Assembly (NCBI RefSeq): GCF_046233715.1
Contig: NZ_JBJNRJ010000010.1
Location: 1-64,000 of the forward strand
Length of the DNA stretch: 64,000 nucleotides
Reading direction: 5' to 3'
DNA from: Trujillonella humicola
GTDB taxonomy: Bacteria > Actinomycetota > Actinomycetes > Mycobacteriales > Geodermatophilaceae
The notes under the pieces are model-generated. The model ran no database searches. It was not told where the DNA came from and was given only the letters and a program-made list of their open reading frames with translations. Position 1 is the first letter of the stretch; each line of letters begins with the position of its first letter. Shown piece after piece: positions 51,324-59,911 of the stretch. The translations under genes and the position numbers were made by a program.

Positions 51324-51495
51324 GTCGTCTCTCCTCCGCGGGTGATGTCGCCCTGCGGTGCAGCCTGCACCCGGACGCGCCGCGGGCCGGACGACGACCC
51401 GGGGCGGGGCCCGCCGGCCGGGGCTGCAGCGGGCTCCCGGTGGTACGACATGCACACCCCCGGGCCGGGCCGGGCGGGAGCGGGTGCGCGACCGG

Positions 51496-51699
51496 TCAGG
51501 CCCCGGCGGTGGCGCCGCAGATCCCGCAGACCTCCAGGTCCCGGCGGCCCCACCGCGCGACCGGGACGAAGAACACGGTGACCTGCCGGGCCTCGCGCAC
51601 CCGCGCCCACCGGGTGGTGTTGCCGCAGCGCGGGCAGGTGCGGACCCGGCCGGGTCCGAGGTCCCGCCGCCTGGTGCCGAAGCCGAACAGGAAGAACAC
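51496..51699 (-). CDS. Small zinc-ribbon protein
   Basis: A 67-residue protein with two CxxC pairs (CPRCGN near residue 22 and CGICGA near residue 58) that would bind one zinc ion, separated by VTVFFVPVARWGRRDLEV. Similar zinc-ribbon proteins are common in actinobacteria and have no assigned role. GTG start; an upstream ribosome site is not obvious. Confidence 0.7.
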   Translation of the reverse strand: MFFLFGFGTRRRDLGPGRVRTCPRCGNTTRWARVREARQVTVFFVPVARWGRRDLEVCGICGATAGA

Positions 51700-51747
51700 G
51701 TCGCCACGCTAGGCAACGCCGCGGACGGCCGCTCCCCGGCGCACCGG

Positions 51748-52074
51748 TCAGACCGGGTCCCGCCCGGCGTCGCCGCCGTCGGGGGTGGGCTCCGCCGGCG
51801 CGGACGCGGCACCCTCCGCGTCCCGGCGCTCGAGGCGCTGGCGGATGGCCGCCACGTTGAGGGCGAGGTCCTCCAGCGCCTCGACCGCCCGGGTGGCCAG
51901 CGCGAACGTGAGGTTCTCGCGCCGCTCCTCGGGGCTGGGCCCGCGGCGGGCGCGCTCGCCCGTGGCGGCCGACCACGGCGACCCGCCCTCGCCCCCGGGG
52001 TCGCCGAACAGCTCCCGGAGCATCTTCTGCGCCCGGTCGAGGAACTCGCCGGGGTCGGGCCGGTCGCCTGCCAT
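51748..52074 (-). CDS. Hypothetical helical protein
   Basis: A 108-residue soluble protein. The N-terminus has EFLDRAQKMLRELFG, an amphipathic helix; the middle is a second long helix (ERRENLTFALATRAVEALEDLALNVAAIRQRLERRD); the tail is acidic and proline-rich. It may form a coiled coil. No family recognised. The ATG at 52072-52074 is preceded by AGGAGACC. Divergent from the SDR gene. Confidence 0.65.
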   Translation of the reverse strand: MAGDRPDPGEFLDRAQKMLRELFGDPGGEGGSPWSAATGERARRGPSPEERRENLTFALATRAVEALEDLALNVAAIRQRLERRDAEGAASAPAEPTPDGGDAGRDPV

Positions 52075-52124
52075 CAGGTCTCCTCGTCGTCCGTCGTCGC
52101 GACAGGGGCACCCGTCGCTCCCAC

Positions 52125-52130
52125 TAGGGT
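52125..52130 (+). promoter_or_regulatory. Possible -10 element TAGGGT
   Basis: TAGGGT fits the actinobacterial TANNNT -10. It lies 90 bases upstream of the SDR start; no clear -35 is seen. Confidence 0.3.
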
Positions 52131-52220
52131 GCCCGCCGGCGAGCGGCGCCACACGGGGTCCGGCCCGCGGGGACCGCCCGCCCGGGACGGATCGGCGACG
52201 GCAGCGAGGAGGACGGCGCG

Positions 52221-52964
52221 GTGGGCGAGCTGGACGGGCGCAGGGCGGTGGTCACCGGTGCGGGGCAGAACGTCGGGGCGGAGATCGCCCGGGTGCTCGC
52301 CGCCCGCGGCGCCACCGTCGGCGTCAACGACCTCTTCGCCGACCGGGCCGAGCGGGTGGTCGGGGAGATCCGCGCGGCCGGGGGCGAGGCCGAGCCGGTC
52401 GTGGCCGACGTGACGGACCTGGCGGCGGTGCGCGAGGCCTTCGCGCGGTTCGGCCCGATCGACGTCCTGGTCAACAACGCCGGCATCCCGGTCACCGGCA
52501 TCGGCATGCAGCGGTTCGTGGACGAGGATCCGCGGTCCTGGCGGGCCTTCGTCGACCTCAACGTGTACGGGCCGCTGAACTGCACCCACACCGCGCTGCC
52601 GGGCATGCTCGAGCGCGGGTGGGGGAGGGTCGTCACCATCAGCTCGGAGTCCGCCCGGGTCGGGGACAAGCTCATCGCCACCTACGCCGCCTCCAAGGGC
52701 GCCGGCCCGGCGCTGATGCGCTCGCTGGCCAAGGAGGTCGGCCGCGCCGGGGTCACCTGCAACAGCCTCTCGCTGGCCACCCAGCACAACGCCGCCGTCG
52801 ACGAGGGATCGGAGATGGCGCTCAAGCAGCTGCGGGCCTACGCCGTCCCACGGCTGGGACGGGCGGGCGACGTCGCCGCGGCCGTGGCCTGGCTGGTCGG
52901 CGACGACGCGGCCTGGGTCACCGGGCAGACGATCCCGGTCAACGGCGGCTACGCGACCAGCTGA
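52221..52964 (+). CDS. Short-chain dehydrogenase/reductase
   Basis: A 247-residue classical SDR. Cofactor motif TGAGQNVG, VNNAG at residue 88, catalytic Ser in TISSES, Tyr-x3-Lys in YAASKG, and the C-terminal WVTGQTIPVNGGYATS. An acidic residue at the end of strand two (NDLF) suggests NAD rather than NADP. The family resembles FabG-like oxidoreductases; the substrate cannot be told. GTG start after GAGGA. Its 3' end overlaps the convergent STAS gene by 26 bases. Confidence 0.9.
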   Translation: MGELDGRRAVVTGAGQNVGAEIARVLAARGATVGVNDLFADRAERVVGEIRAAGGEAEPVVADVTDLAAVREAFARFGPIDVLVNNAGIPVTGIGMQRFVDEDPRSWRAFVDLNVYGPLNCTHTALPGMLERGWGRVVTISSESARVGDKLIATYAASKGAGPALMRSLAKEVGRAGVTCNSLSLATQHNAAVDEGSEMALKQLRAYAVPRLGRAGDVAAAVAWLVGDDAAWVTGQTIPVNGGYATS

Positions 52965-53271
52965 GGGGCCAGGTGCCCAGGTCCCGGGGGACGCGGGGCC
53001 GGGTCGGTTCCGTGGTGCGGTCCTCGGGCGGACGGACGACGAGCTCCGCCCCGTCGGCGGCCATCGTCCGCTCGACGTCGCGCAGCACGCGCAGGCCGGC
53101 GTCGGTCGAGCGCACCTGCCGCAGGTCCACCACCACCCGGCGGGAGCCGCCGCGCACGAGGTTCTCGACGGTGCCACGCACCAGGTCGGCGCCCTGCACG
53201 GTGAGCTCGCCGGACACGCGGAGGGCGTCCCGGCGGACGTGGACGACCTCGGTCACCGCGCAGCTGTCCAT
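52939..53271 (-). CDS. STAS-domain anti-sigma factor antagonist-like protein
   Basis: About 110 residues; a SpoIIAA/RsbV-type STAS fold with ALRVSGELTVQGADLVRGTVENLV, RRVVVDLRQVRSTDAGLRVLRDVERTM and ELVVRPPED. The Ser before Thr-Asp-Ala-Gly is in the position of the regulatory phosphoserine. It could pair with the RsbW-like ATPase at 42922. The start at ATG 53271 is after GGTGCAGCC with no strong ribosome site. Confidence 0.75.
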   Translation of the reverse strand: MDSCAVTEVVHVRRDALRVSGELTVQGADLVRGTVENLVRGGSRRVVVDLRQVRSTDAGLRVLRDVERTMAADGAELVVRPPEDRTTEPTRPRVPRDLGTWPLSWSRSRR

Positions 53272-53442
53272 GGCTGCACCCTGGCAGCCCCGGCCGCCGG
53301 CCACCGGCCGCTGGGACGGGTCGTCACGCAACCGCAAAGTCCACGCCCCCGACCGGCGTCGCGCGGGGAACAGCGGAGTCCGCCGGCCCGTTGGCCCGTG
53401 CGCGAGCGGAGGACCCCGCCGCCCACCGCGTCGAAGAGAGCC

Positions 53443-53508
53443 ATGAGCCCCTATCACAGTCCCCAGGCCACCCGTTCCCGGCTCGAGCCGGGGGTGCGTG
53501 GCCGATGA
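53443..53508 (+). CDS. Possible 21-codon leader peptide of the CNNM operon
   Basis: ATG 53443, preceded by GAAGAGAG, opens 21 codons rich in Pro, Arg and Ser (starts MSPYHSPQATR). Its stop TGA overlaps the ATG of the CNNM transporter gene (ATGA at 53505-53508), the usual form of translational coupling. The leader may control translation of the transporter, perhaps by ribosome stalling at low magnesium, as in other Mg2+ transporter leaders; no functional evidence. Confidence 0.4.
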   Translation: MSPYHSPQATRSRLEPGVRGR

Positions 53509-54881
53509 CCGAGGTGCTCACCCTGCTGCTGGGCGTGCTCGTGGTGCTGGCGATCACGGTCGTCACCGGCTACTTCGTGGCCCAGGAGTTCGCCTACATG
53601 GCGGTCGACCGGTCGACCCTGGCCGCGCGGGCCGAGGACGGTGACGCCGCAGCCGCCCGCGCGCTGACCGTCACCCGCCGCACCTCCTTCATGCTGTCGG
53701 GCGCGCAGCTCGGGATCACCGTCACGGGGTTGCTCGTGGGCTACGTCGCCGAGCCGCTGATCGGCCGGTCGCTGGGGTCGCTGCTGGGCGGGGTCGGCGT
53801 CCCCGCCGCGGTCGGGGTGGGCATCGGCGCCGTCCTGGCCCTGCTGTTCTCCACGCTGGTGCAGATGCTGTTCGGCGAGCTCTTCCCGAAGAACCTCGCC
53901 ATCGCCCGGCCCGAGCCGGTCGCCCGCTGGCTGGCCGCCTCCACCGTCGTCTACCTCACGGTGCTCGGCTGGCTGATCCGGGTCTTCGACCACGCGTCGA
54001 ACCTGCTGCTGCGGGCGCTCAAGATCGAGCCGGTGCACGACGTCGAGCACGCCGCGACCGTCCGCGACCTCGAGCACATCGTCGAGGACTCGCGCGAGAG
54101 CGGCGACCTGCCCGCGGAGTTGTCGATGCTGGTCGACCGCATCCTCGACTTCCCCGAGCGTGACGTCGAGCACGCGATGATCCCGCGCCCGCGGGTGGAC
54201 ACCGTCGCCGCCACCGAGACCCTGGGCCGGCTGCGCGCACGGATGGCCTCGGGGCACTCGCGCTACCCGGTCCTGGACACCGGTACCGGCGACGTGGTCG
54301 GCCTGGTCCAGCTGGCCGACGTCCTGGTGACCACCGAGCCCGACACCGCGCCGGTGACCGCCATCGCCCGGGAGTGCCCGGTCGTGTCGACGTTCACCCC
54401 GCTGCCCGAGGCGCTGCGCCGGCTGACCGGCGGTGGCGACCGGCTGGCCTGCGTGATCGACGAGTACGGCGGCTTCGCGGGGGTCGTCACGCTGGAGGAC
54501 CTCGCGGAGGAGCTGGTCGGGGAGATCACCGACGAGCACGACGCCGACGTCGCTCCCGCGTACGTGCCGGTCGGGAGCGACGGCGTGTGGGAGATGGCCG
54601 GGGACGTGCACGTCGACGAGGTGGAGCGGGCGCTGCAGGTGGACCTGCCCCGCGGGCCCTACGAGACGGTCGCCGGCCTGGTCATCGCCGCGGCCGGGAC
54701 CCTGCCCGAACCCGGCGCCTCGCTGACCGTCGAGCTGCCCCCCGACCCCGGCGACCTGGTCCGCGAGGACACGCCCACGCCTCGGTTGCTGCACGTCGAG
54801 GTGCTGGCCGTCGAGCGGCACGTGCCCTCCCGCGTGCGACTGGAGCTGCCCCGGGCCGACCGCGGGCAGGCCCCCCGATGA
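53505..54881 (+). CDS. CNNM/CorC-type membrane protein with CBS pair
   Basis: A 458-residue protein: a four-span CNNM (DUF21) domain (1-185) with GYFVAQEFAYMAVDRS and LFGELFPKNLAIARPEP, two CBS domains (about 210-330; MIPRPRVDTVAA, GHSRYPVLDTGTGDVVGLVQLADVLV, DEYGGFAGVVTLEDLAEELVGEITDEHD) and a CorC/HlyC transporter-associated domain (about 345-430). The family is linked to Mg2+/Co2+ export or homeostasis, not haemolysis. It overlaps a leader peptide upstream and the next CNNM gene downstream. Confidence 0.9.
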   Translation: MTEVLTLLLGVLVVLAITVVTGYFVAQEFAYMAVDRSTLAARAEDGDAAAARALTVTRRTSFMLSGAQLGITVTGLLVGYVAEPLIGRSLGSLLGGVGVPAAVGVGIGAVLALLFSTLVQMLFGELFPKNLAIARPEPVARWLAASTVVYLTVLGWLIRVFDHASNLLLRALKIEPVHDVEHAATVRDLEHIVEDSRESGDLPAELSMLVDRILDFPERDVEHAMIPRPRVDTVAATETLGRLRARMASGHSRYPVLDTGTGDVVGLVQLADVLVTTEPDTAPVTAIARECPVVSTFTPLPEALRRLTGGGDRLACVIDEYGGFAGVVTLEDLAEELVGEITDEHDADVAPAYVPVGSDGVWEMAGDVHVDEVERALQVDLPRGPYETVAGLVIAAAGTLPEPGASLTVELPPDPGDLVREDTPTPRLLHVEVLAVERHVPSRVRLELPRADRGQAPR

Positions 54882-55894
54882 GCGGGAACCCCTGGGCGGT
54901 CGTCGCCGCGACGGTCCTCATCGTGGCGCTGTCGGCCTTCTTCGTGGCGGTCGAGTTCGCCGCGCTGGCGGCCAAGCGGCACCGGCTGGAGGAAGCGGCA
55001 CCGGGCAGCCGATCGGCCCGCGCGGCCCTGCGCAACTCCTCGGAGCTGACCCTGCTGCTGGCCGGGTCCCAGCTGGGCATCACCGCGGCCACGCTGGCGC
55101 TGGGCGCCATCAGCAAGCCGGCCGTGCACCACTGGCTCACCCCGCTGCTCGGGACCTGGGGGCTGCCTCCGGTCGCTGCCGACGTCGCCGGGTTCGTCCT
55201 GGCCCTGCTGGTCATCACCTTCATCCACCTCGTGGTCGGTGAGATGGCGCCCAAGTCGTGGGCCATCGCGCACCCGGAGCGGTCGGCCACCCTGCTCGCC
55301 GGACCGATGCGTGCCTTCATGGCGGTGTTCCGGCCGCTGCTGCGGGTCCTGAACTCGGCGGCCAACGCCCTGGTCCGCAGGGTCGGCGTCGAGCCGGCCG
55401 ACGGGGTGGCGGTCGGCCACAGCCCTGACGCGCTGCGCCACCTGGTCGAGCACTCGGCCAACGTCGGTGCCCTGGACGCGAGCTTCTCCGCCCAGATCTC
55501 CGGCGCGCTGGCCCTCGAGCGCATGACCGTCCGGGAACTGGTCGACCCCGAGGCGCCGCTGGCTGCGGTCCCCACCGACGCCCCCGTCTCCGCGGTGCGC
55601 GAGGCGACCCGGCGCACCGGTCACCTGCGCATCCTCATGGGCACGCGAGCGCGGCTGTCCGGCGTGGTGCACGTCCGGGACACGCTCACCGCGCCCGCGC
55701 AGGCGCCGGCGTCCGGCTTCGCCCGGCCGGTCGTCACGATGGACGCCGGGACCCGGGTGCACGCGGCGCTGGCCCAGATGCGGGAGAGCCGCAACCACCT
55801 CGCGGTGGTCACCGACGGCGGCGCGGTCCTGGGCGTGGTCACGCTGGCCGACGTGCTCCGCCGGCTGTTCCCCGAGCCGGCCGGTGGCTCCTGA
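54878..55894 (+). CDS. Second CNNM/CBS-type membrane protein
   Basis: A 338-residue partner of the preceding protein. Four-span domain with SAFFVAVEFAALAAKRHR and VVGEMAPKSWAIAHPERS, then a CBS pair; the transporter-associated C-terminal domain is missing, so it is shorter than the first. Adjacent long and short CNNM genes occur in many actinobacteria (Rv1842c/Rv1841c in M. tuberculosis), and the two probably form a heteromer. ATG in an ATGA overlap with the upstream stop. Confidence 0.9.
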   Translation: MSGNPWAVVAATVLIVALSAFFVAVEFAALAAKRHRLEEAAPGSRSARAALRNSSELTLLLAGSQLGITAATLALGAISKPAVHHWLTPLLGTWGLPPVAADVAGFVLALLVITFIHLVVGEMAPKSWAIAHPERSATLLAGPMRAFMAVFRPLLRVLNSAANALVRRVGVEPADGVAVGHSPDALRHLVEHSANVGALDASFSAQISGALALERMTVRELVDPEAPLAAVPTDAPVSAVREATRRTGHLRILMGTRARLSGVVHVRDTLTAPAQAPASGFARPVVTMDAGTRVHAALAQMRESRNHLAVVTDGGAVLGVVTLADVLRRLFPEPAGGS

Positions 55895-56022
55895 CCGGGC
55901 CGGTCCGGAAGCGTGTCGCCCGCGGGCACCCGACCGGGGAGGCTGGCGGCGAGCGGCTGGACCCCGCGGCGCTGCCCGCCCCGCGGCGTGCTCCGCGTCA
56001 CAGACCGGGTGTTACTGGTCGG

Positions 56023-56028
56023 TAGGGT
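56023..56028 (+). promoter_or_regulatory. -10-like TAGGGT before the pectinacetylesterase-like gene
   Basis: TAGGGT lies 18 bases before ATG 56046, preceded by GTGTTACTGGTCGG. The short distance suggests a short-leader or leaderless transcript. Confidence 0.4.
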
Positions 56029-56045
56029 CCCGCTACGCTCCGCCC

Positions 56046-57395
56046 ATGTTCCGCCGCCTGTTGCCCCCTGTCGTCGCGCTGTTCACCCTCACCGGGCTCG
56101 CGGCCTGCTCCGACGACGCCGCTCCGAGCGACGCCGCCGCCGACGACGCCGCCGGCGCCACGTCCTCGCCGGCGCCGCCGACCGGTGCCGCCGAGGAGGA
56201 GATCACCTGGGAGCAGGTCGCCGCCCCTGCCGACTGCCAGTGCAGCGACGCCTCGGAGTTCCACTACTGGATCCACCGCGGGGACACCGACCGCGTCGTC
56301 TTCTTCCTCGAGGGCGGTGGCGCCTGCTTCAGCGCCGAGACCTGCGCTCCGGGCGAGTCGGCCACCTTCAAGGCGAACCTGGCCGGGGACTCCCCGGACG
56401 GCCCGGGCGGGGCGGGCGGCGTCGGCGGCCTGCTGGACCTCGCCGATCCCGAGAACCCGCTCGCCGGGGCCAGCGTCGTGTACGTCCCGTACTGCACGGG
56501 CGACCTGCACCTGGGCGGCGCCACCCAGGACTACGGCGGCGGGGTGGTCGTGCAGCACGTGGGCCGGACCAACGCGACCACGGCGCTGGAGACCATGGCG
56601 CAGGAGTTCCCCGACGCCGCCGAGGTGATCGTGCTCGGGCAGAGCGCGGGCTCGGCCGGTGCCCCGCTCTACGGCGGCCTGGCCCACGACCTGCTGCCCG
56701 AGGCCCAGGTCACCGTGCTCGCCGACGCGTCCGGCGCCTATCCGGGCGACGAGGCCATCACCGGCGTCGTCGGCGGCCTGTGGGGCATCTTCGACCAGCT
56801 CCCGGACTGGCCGGAGGCCGCCGGTGACGCGCCGACGGCGTGGTCCCTGCCGGGCCTGTTCGTCCAGGCCGGCGAGCACGTGCCCGGCATCCGCCTGGCG
56901 ACGATCAACACCGCGGACGACGAGGTGCAGCGCGCCTTCGCCGACCTCATCGGCTTCGCCGACACGCCGCTGGTCCAGCTGATCGACGCCAACACCGAGG
57001 CCATCGAGGCCGCCGGGGTCCAGCTCGACACGTGGCTCAGCCCCGGGACGACGCACGTGCTGACCGCGCGGGACGACGTCTACGAGACCGAGGTCGGCGG
57101 CACCCGGCTGATCGACTGGATCGCCGCCGTCCTCCCCGGCGAGGACGTGGAGGACGTGCGCGGCTGTTCGCGCGCGGTCCCCGGCAGGGGCCGTCCCGGG
57201 TACCCGGGACGGCCCCTGCGCCGTTCGGCGAGACGGGCCGGCGTGCGCCGTCGCACCCGCCGCGGGAGCGCCGGACCGGTGCCGGTCGCGGCCCTTGTCA
57301 CCGTGTGGGCACTGTTACAGAGTTGCCGAACTGTCGACGGATCGCGGTCCGGGGCCTCCGGCGCGGCGCGGCAGGTGATCTCCTGGAGCGGCGTC
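56046..57395 (+). CDS. Pectinacetylesterase-family lipoprotein, stop codon missing
   Basis: A secreted hydrolase of the pectinacetylesterase/Notum family. Signal sequence and lipobox LAAC at the N-terminus; FFLEGGGACFS oxyanion strand; nucleophile motif GQSAG; VPYCTGDLHLGG loop; a C-terminal DWIAAVLPGED helix. The domain ends near 57160, about 370 residues. No in-frame stop follows: the frame runs across a 36-bp palindrome at 57184 and into the aldehyde dehydrogenase start, giving a 955-residue read-through frame. I take 57396 as the practical boundary. Either a stop was lost by a substitution or a base was mis-sequenced near 57160-57180. Family members deacetylate polysaccharides or lipids; substrate unknown. 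Confidence 0.75.
57184..57219. terminator. 36-bp perfect palindrome between the esterase and ALDH genes
   Basis: gcaggggccgtcccgggt and its exact complement abut at 57201/57202. It has the form of a strong terminator hairpin, though here it is within an open frame. The position suggests the esterase gene once ended before it. Confidence 0.65.
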
Positions 57396-58913
57396 ATGAC
57401 AGCGGTGCAGAGCGAGAGCGGGGTCCTGGCCGGCGACGACCGGATCCTCATCGACGGGGAGCTGCAGCACAGCGGCAGCGGTGCGTTCTTCGACGTGGAG
57501 AACCCCGCCCTCGGCGAGGTCGCCGGACGGTGCACCGACGGCACGCCCGAGGACGTCGACCGCGCCGTCCGGGCGGCCCGGCGGGCGTTCGAGCAGACGG
57601 ACTGGAAGCGCGACGTCGAGTTCCGGCACCACTGCCTGATGCAGCTGCACGAGGCGCTGGAGGAGGAGCAGGAGCGGCTGCGCCGGATCGTCGTGACCGA
57701 GACCGGGACGCCGGTGATGGCCACGTACGGCATCCAGATCGCGCACCCGGTCGAGGAGTCGGCCCACTGGCCGCGGTTCGGGCGCACCTTCGAGTACCTG
57801 CAGGAACTCGGCACCGACACGGCCATGGGCATGAGCTCGCGCCGGGTGCTGCAGTACGACCCCATCGGCGTCGTCGCGGCCATCACGCCGTGGAACACGC
57901 CGCTCTACCTGAACATCGCCGAGTCGGTGCCGCCGCTGATGGCCGGCAACGCCGTCGTCCTCAAGCCCGCGCAGCTCACCCCGTGGATGGGCACGGAACT
58001 GGGCCGGATCGTGGCCGAGAAGACCGACATCCCGCCGGGCATCTTCAACGTGGTCGTCGGCGAGTCCAACGAGGTGGGCGGGGCGCTGGCCGCCCACTCC
58101 GACGTCGACATGGTCACCTTCACCGGCTCCACCGCCGTGGGCCGGTCGATCCTCGCCGCCGGCGCCTCCACGGTGAAGAAGGTGATGCTGGAGCTCGGCG
58201 GCAAGTCCAGCCTGATCGTCCTCGACGACGCCGACCTCATGGCGGTGCTGCCCACCGCGGCCGGCACCGCGTGCTTCAACTCCGGCCAGAGCTGCACACT
58301 GGCCAGCCGCATCCTGCTGCCGCGGGCGCGCTACGAGGAGGGCATCGCGATCCTCAAGGGCGCGATGGAGATGATGCCCTACGGCGATCCGTGGGACCCC
58401 AACAACATCCAGGGCGCCCAGATCAGCCGCACGCAGCAGCAGAAGGTGCTCGGGCTCGTCCAGTCGGCCCTCGCCGACGGCGCCCGGCTGGTCACCGGCG
58501 GCGAGGCGCCCGACCACCTGCCCGGCTACTTCACCGAGCCCACCGTCCTCGCCGACGTCGACCCCCGCTCGCGGATCGGCCAGGAGGAGATCTTCGGCCC
58601 GGTCCTCACGGTGACCCCCTACGACACCGAGGAGGAGGCGATCGCGATCTCCAACGACACCGTCTACGGGCTGTCCGGCGAGGTGGCCAGCGCCGACGAG
58701 GACCGGGCGCTGCAGGTCGCGCTGCAGATGCGCGCCGGCACGATGGTCGTCAACGGCGGCTCGTACTTCGGGCTGAAGACCCCGCTCGGCGGCTACAAGC
58801 AGAGCGGCCTGGGGCGCCGCAACGGCCACTGGGGCTTCGAGGAGTACCTCGAGATCAAGGCCATCGGCCTGCCGCTGCGCGAGAACGGCAACGGCCCCCG
58901 CGTCGTCGACTAG
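57396..58913 (+). CDS. NAD-dependent aldehyde dehydrogenase
   Basis: A 505-residue ALDH. PWNTPLYLNIAESVPPLMAGN and KPAQLTPW in the cofactor domain, LELGGKSSLIVLDDA with the general base Glu, Cys in NSGQSCTLASR, EEIFGPVLTV, and GGYKQSGLGRRNG at the end. It belongs to the general ALDH class (amino- or semialdehyde-type), different from the 33431 enzyme. ATG at 57396 with GGAG upstream; the same frame is open from the preceding lipoprotein. A 17-bp stem terminator follows. Confidence 0.9.
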   Translation: MTAVQSESGVLAGDDRILIDGELQHSGSGAFFDVENPALGEVAGRCTDGTPEDVDRAVRAARRAFEQTDWKRDVEFRHHCLMQLHEALEEEQERLRRIVVTETGTPVMATYGIQIAHPVEESAHWPRFGRTFEYLQELGTDTAMGMSSRRVLQYDPIGVVAAITPWNTPLYLNIAESVPPLMAGNAVVLKPAQLTPWMGTELGRIVAEKTDIPPGIFNVVVGESNEVGGALAAHSDVDMVTFTGSTAVGRSILAAGASTVKKVMLELGGKSSLIVLDDADLMAVLPTAAGTACFNSGQSCTLASRILLPRARYEEGIAILKGAMEMMPYGDPWDPNNIQGAQISRTQQQKVLGLVQSALADGARLVTGGEAPDHLPGYFTEPTVLADVDPRSRIGQEEIFGPVLTVTPYDTEEEAIAISNDTVYGLSGEVASADEDRALQVALQMRAGTMVVNGGSYFGLKTPLGGYKQSGLGRRNGHWGFEEYLEIKAIGLPLRENGNGPRVVD

Positions 58914-58922
58914 CGGCGGAGC

Positions 58923-58960
58923 CCGTCGGCCCCGGCGGGACCTCCCGCCGGGGCCGACGG
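58923..58960 (+). terminator. Strong hairpin terminator after ALDH
   Basis: ccgtcggccccggcggg and cccgccggggccgacgg form a perfect 17-bp stem with loop acct, ten bases after the stop codon. Confidence 0.8.
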
Positions 58961-59013
58961 CGCCCGGTGCCGGCTGGCAGGCTGGCCCGGCGCCGGAGAT
59001 CGTCACGTGGTCG

Positions 59014-59880
59014 GTGACCGATGTCGGTGGCGTCCTCGTGCTCCTGGTGCTCCGGGACGTCTTCCACACGATCTGGCACCCGGGTGGCCGCGGTCGCCTC
59101 AGCTCCCGCGTCATGGCCGCGGTCTTCCGGGTGGGGCGGAGCCGGGGATGGCGCTCGCGGGCGGGGACCGGTCCCACCGGCCTGCTGCTGGTGGTCCTCA
59201 CCTGGGTGGTGCTCGTGGTGATCGGCTGCGCGCTGGTCTACTGGCCGCACCTGCCGGGCGCGTTCTCCTTCGACGTCGGCCTGGTCCCGGCCGCGCGGGA
59301 GGACGTCCTCGACGCGGTGTACCTGTCCGCCGTGACCCTCAGGACCCTCGGCTTCGGCGACGTCGTCCCGGTGGCCGGCTGGCTGCGGGTCGTGGTCCCG
59401 GTGCAGGCGCTGGTCGGTTTCGCCCTGCTCACCGCCGCCGTCACCTGGGTGCTGCAGGTCTACCCGGCGCTCACCCGGCGACGTGCCACGGCCGTGCGGC
59501 TGTCGCTGCTGCGCCGGGTGGGAGCCGCGGACCTGGTGACCGGCCCGTCGACGCTGGCCGCGCAGCTGCTGCACGACGTCGCCGGCGAGCTGGTCCAGGT
59601 GCGCATCGACGCGACCCAGTATGCCGAGACCCACTACTTCCGGGAGGCCGATGCCGACGCCTCCCTGCCGGCGATGCTCGGGGTGGCGCTGGACCTCGCC
59701 GAGCGGGCGCGCACGTCCTCCGACCGCGACGTCCGTTTCGCCGGGGAGCTCCTGCACGCGGCGGTCGCCGACCTGCTGACCGTCGCGGACGAGGAGTTCC
59801 TGCGGGCCGGGGGTGACGTCCGCACCCGGTGCGCGGCCTACGCCGCGGCGCACGGGCACGAGGTCGCCACGGCGGCCTGA
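59014..59880 (+). CDS. Two-span ion channel (K+ channel-like)
   Basis: A 288-residue protein with two to three hydrophobic helices, a pore loop and a long cytosolic C-terminus. The filter reads TLRTLGFGD, matching the TxxTxGYGD signature of potassium channels with Phe for Tyr and Leu for Val. After the pore helix a second membrane span and about 140 mostly helical residues follow. No RCK or cyclic-nucleotide domain is seen. Potassium conduction is likely, though the filter variant may relax selectivity. GTG 59014 chosen; GGAG lies 16 bases upstream. Confidence 0.75.
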   Translation: MTDVGGVLVLLVLRDVFHTIWHPGGRGRLSSRVMAAVFRVGRSRGWRSRAGTGPTGLLLVVLTWVVLVVIGCALVYWPHLPGAFSFDVGLVPAAREDVLDAVYLSAVTLRTLGFGDVVPVAGWLRVVVPVQALVGFALLTAAVTWVLQVYPALTRRRATAVRLSLLRRVGAADLVTGPSTLAAQLLHDVAGELVQVRIDATQYAETHYFREADADASLPAMLGVALDLAERARTSSDRDVRFAGELLHAAVADLLTVADEEFLRAGGDVRTRCAAYAAAHGHEVATAA

Positions 59881-59911
59881 GCCCGGCGACCGCCCGGCTC
59901 GGGCCGCGTCG

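Noticed and set aside
53290..53440. Possible M-box or other riboswitch before the CNNM genes
   Set aside because: None of the conserved M-box core strings could be recognised by eye; a covariance-model search would be needed.
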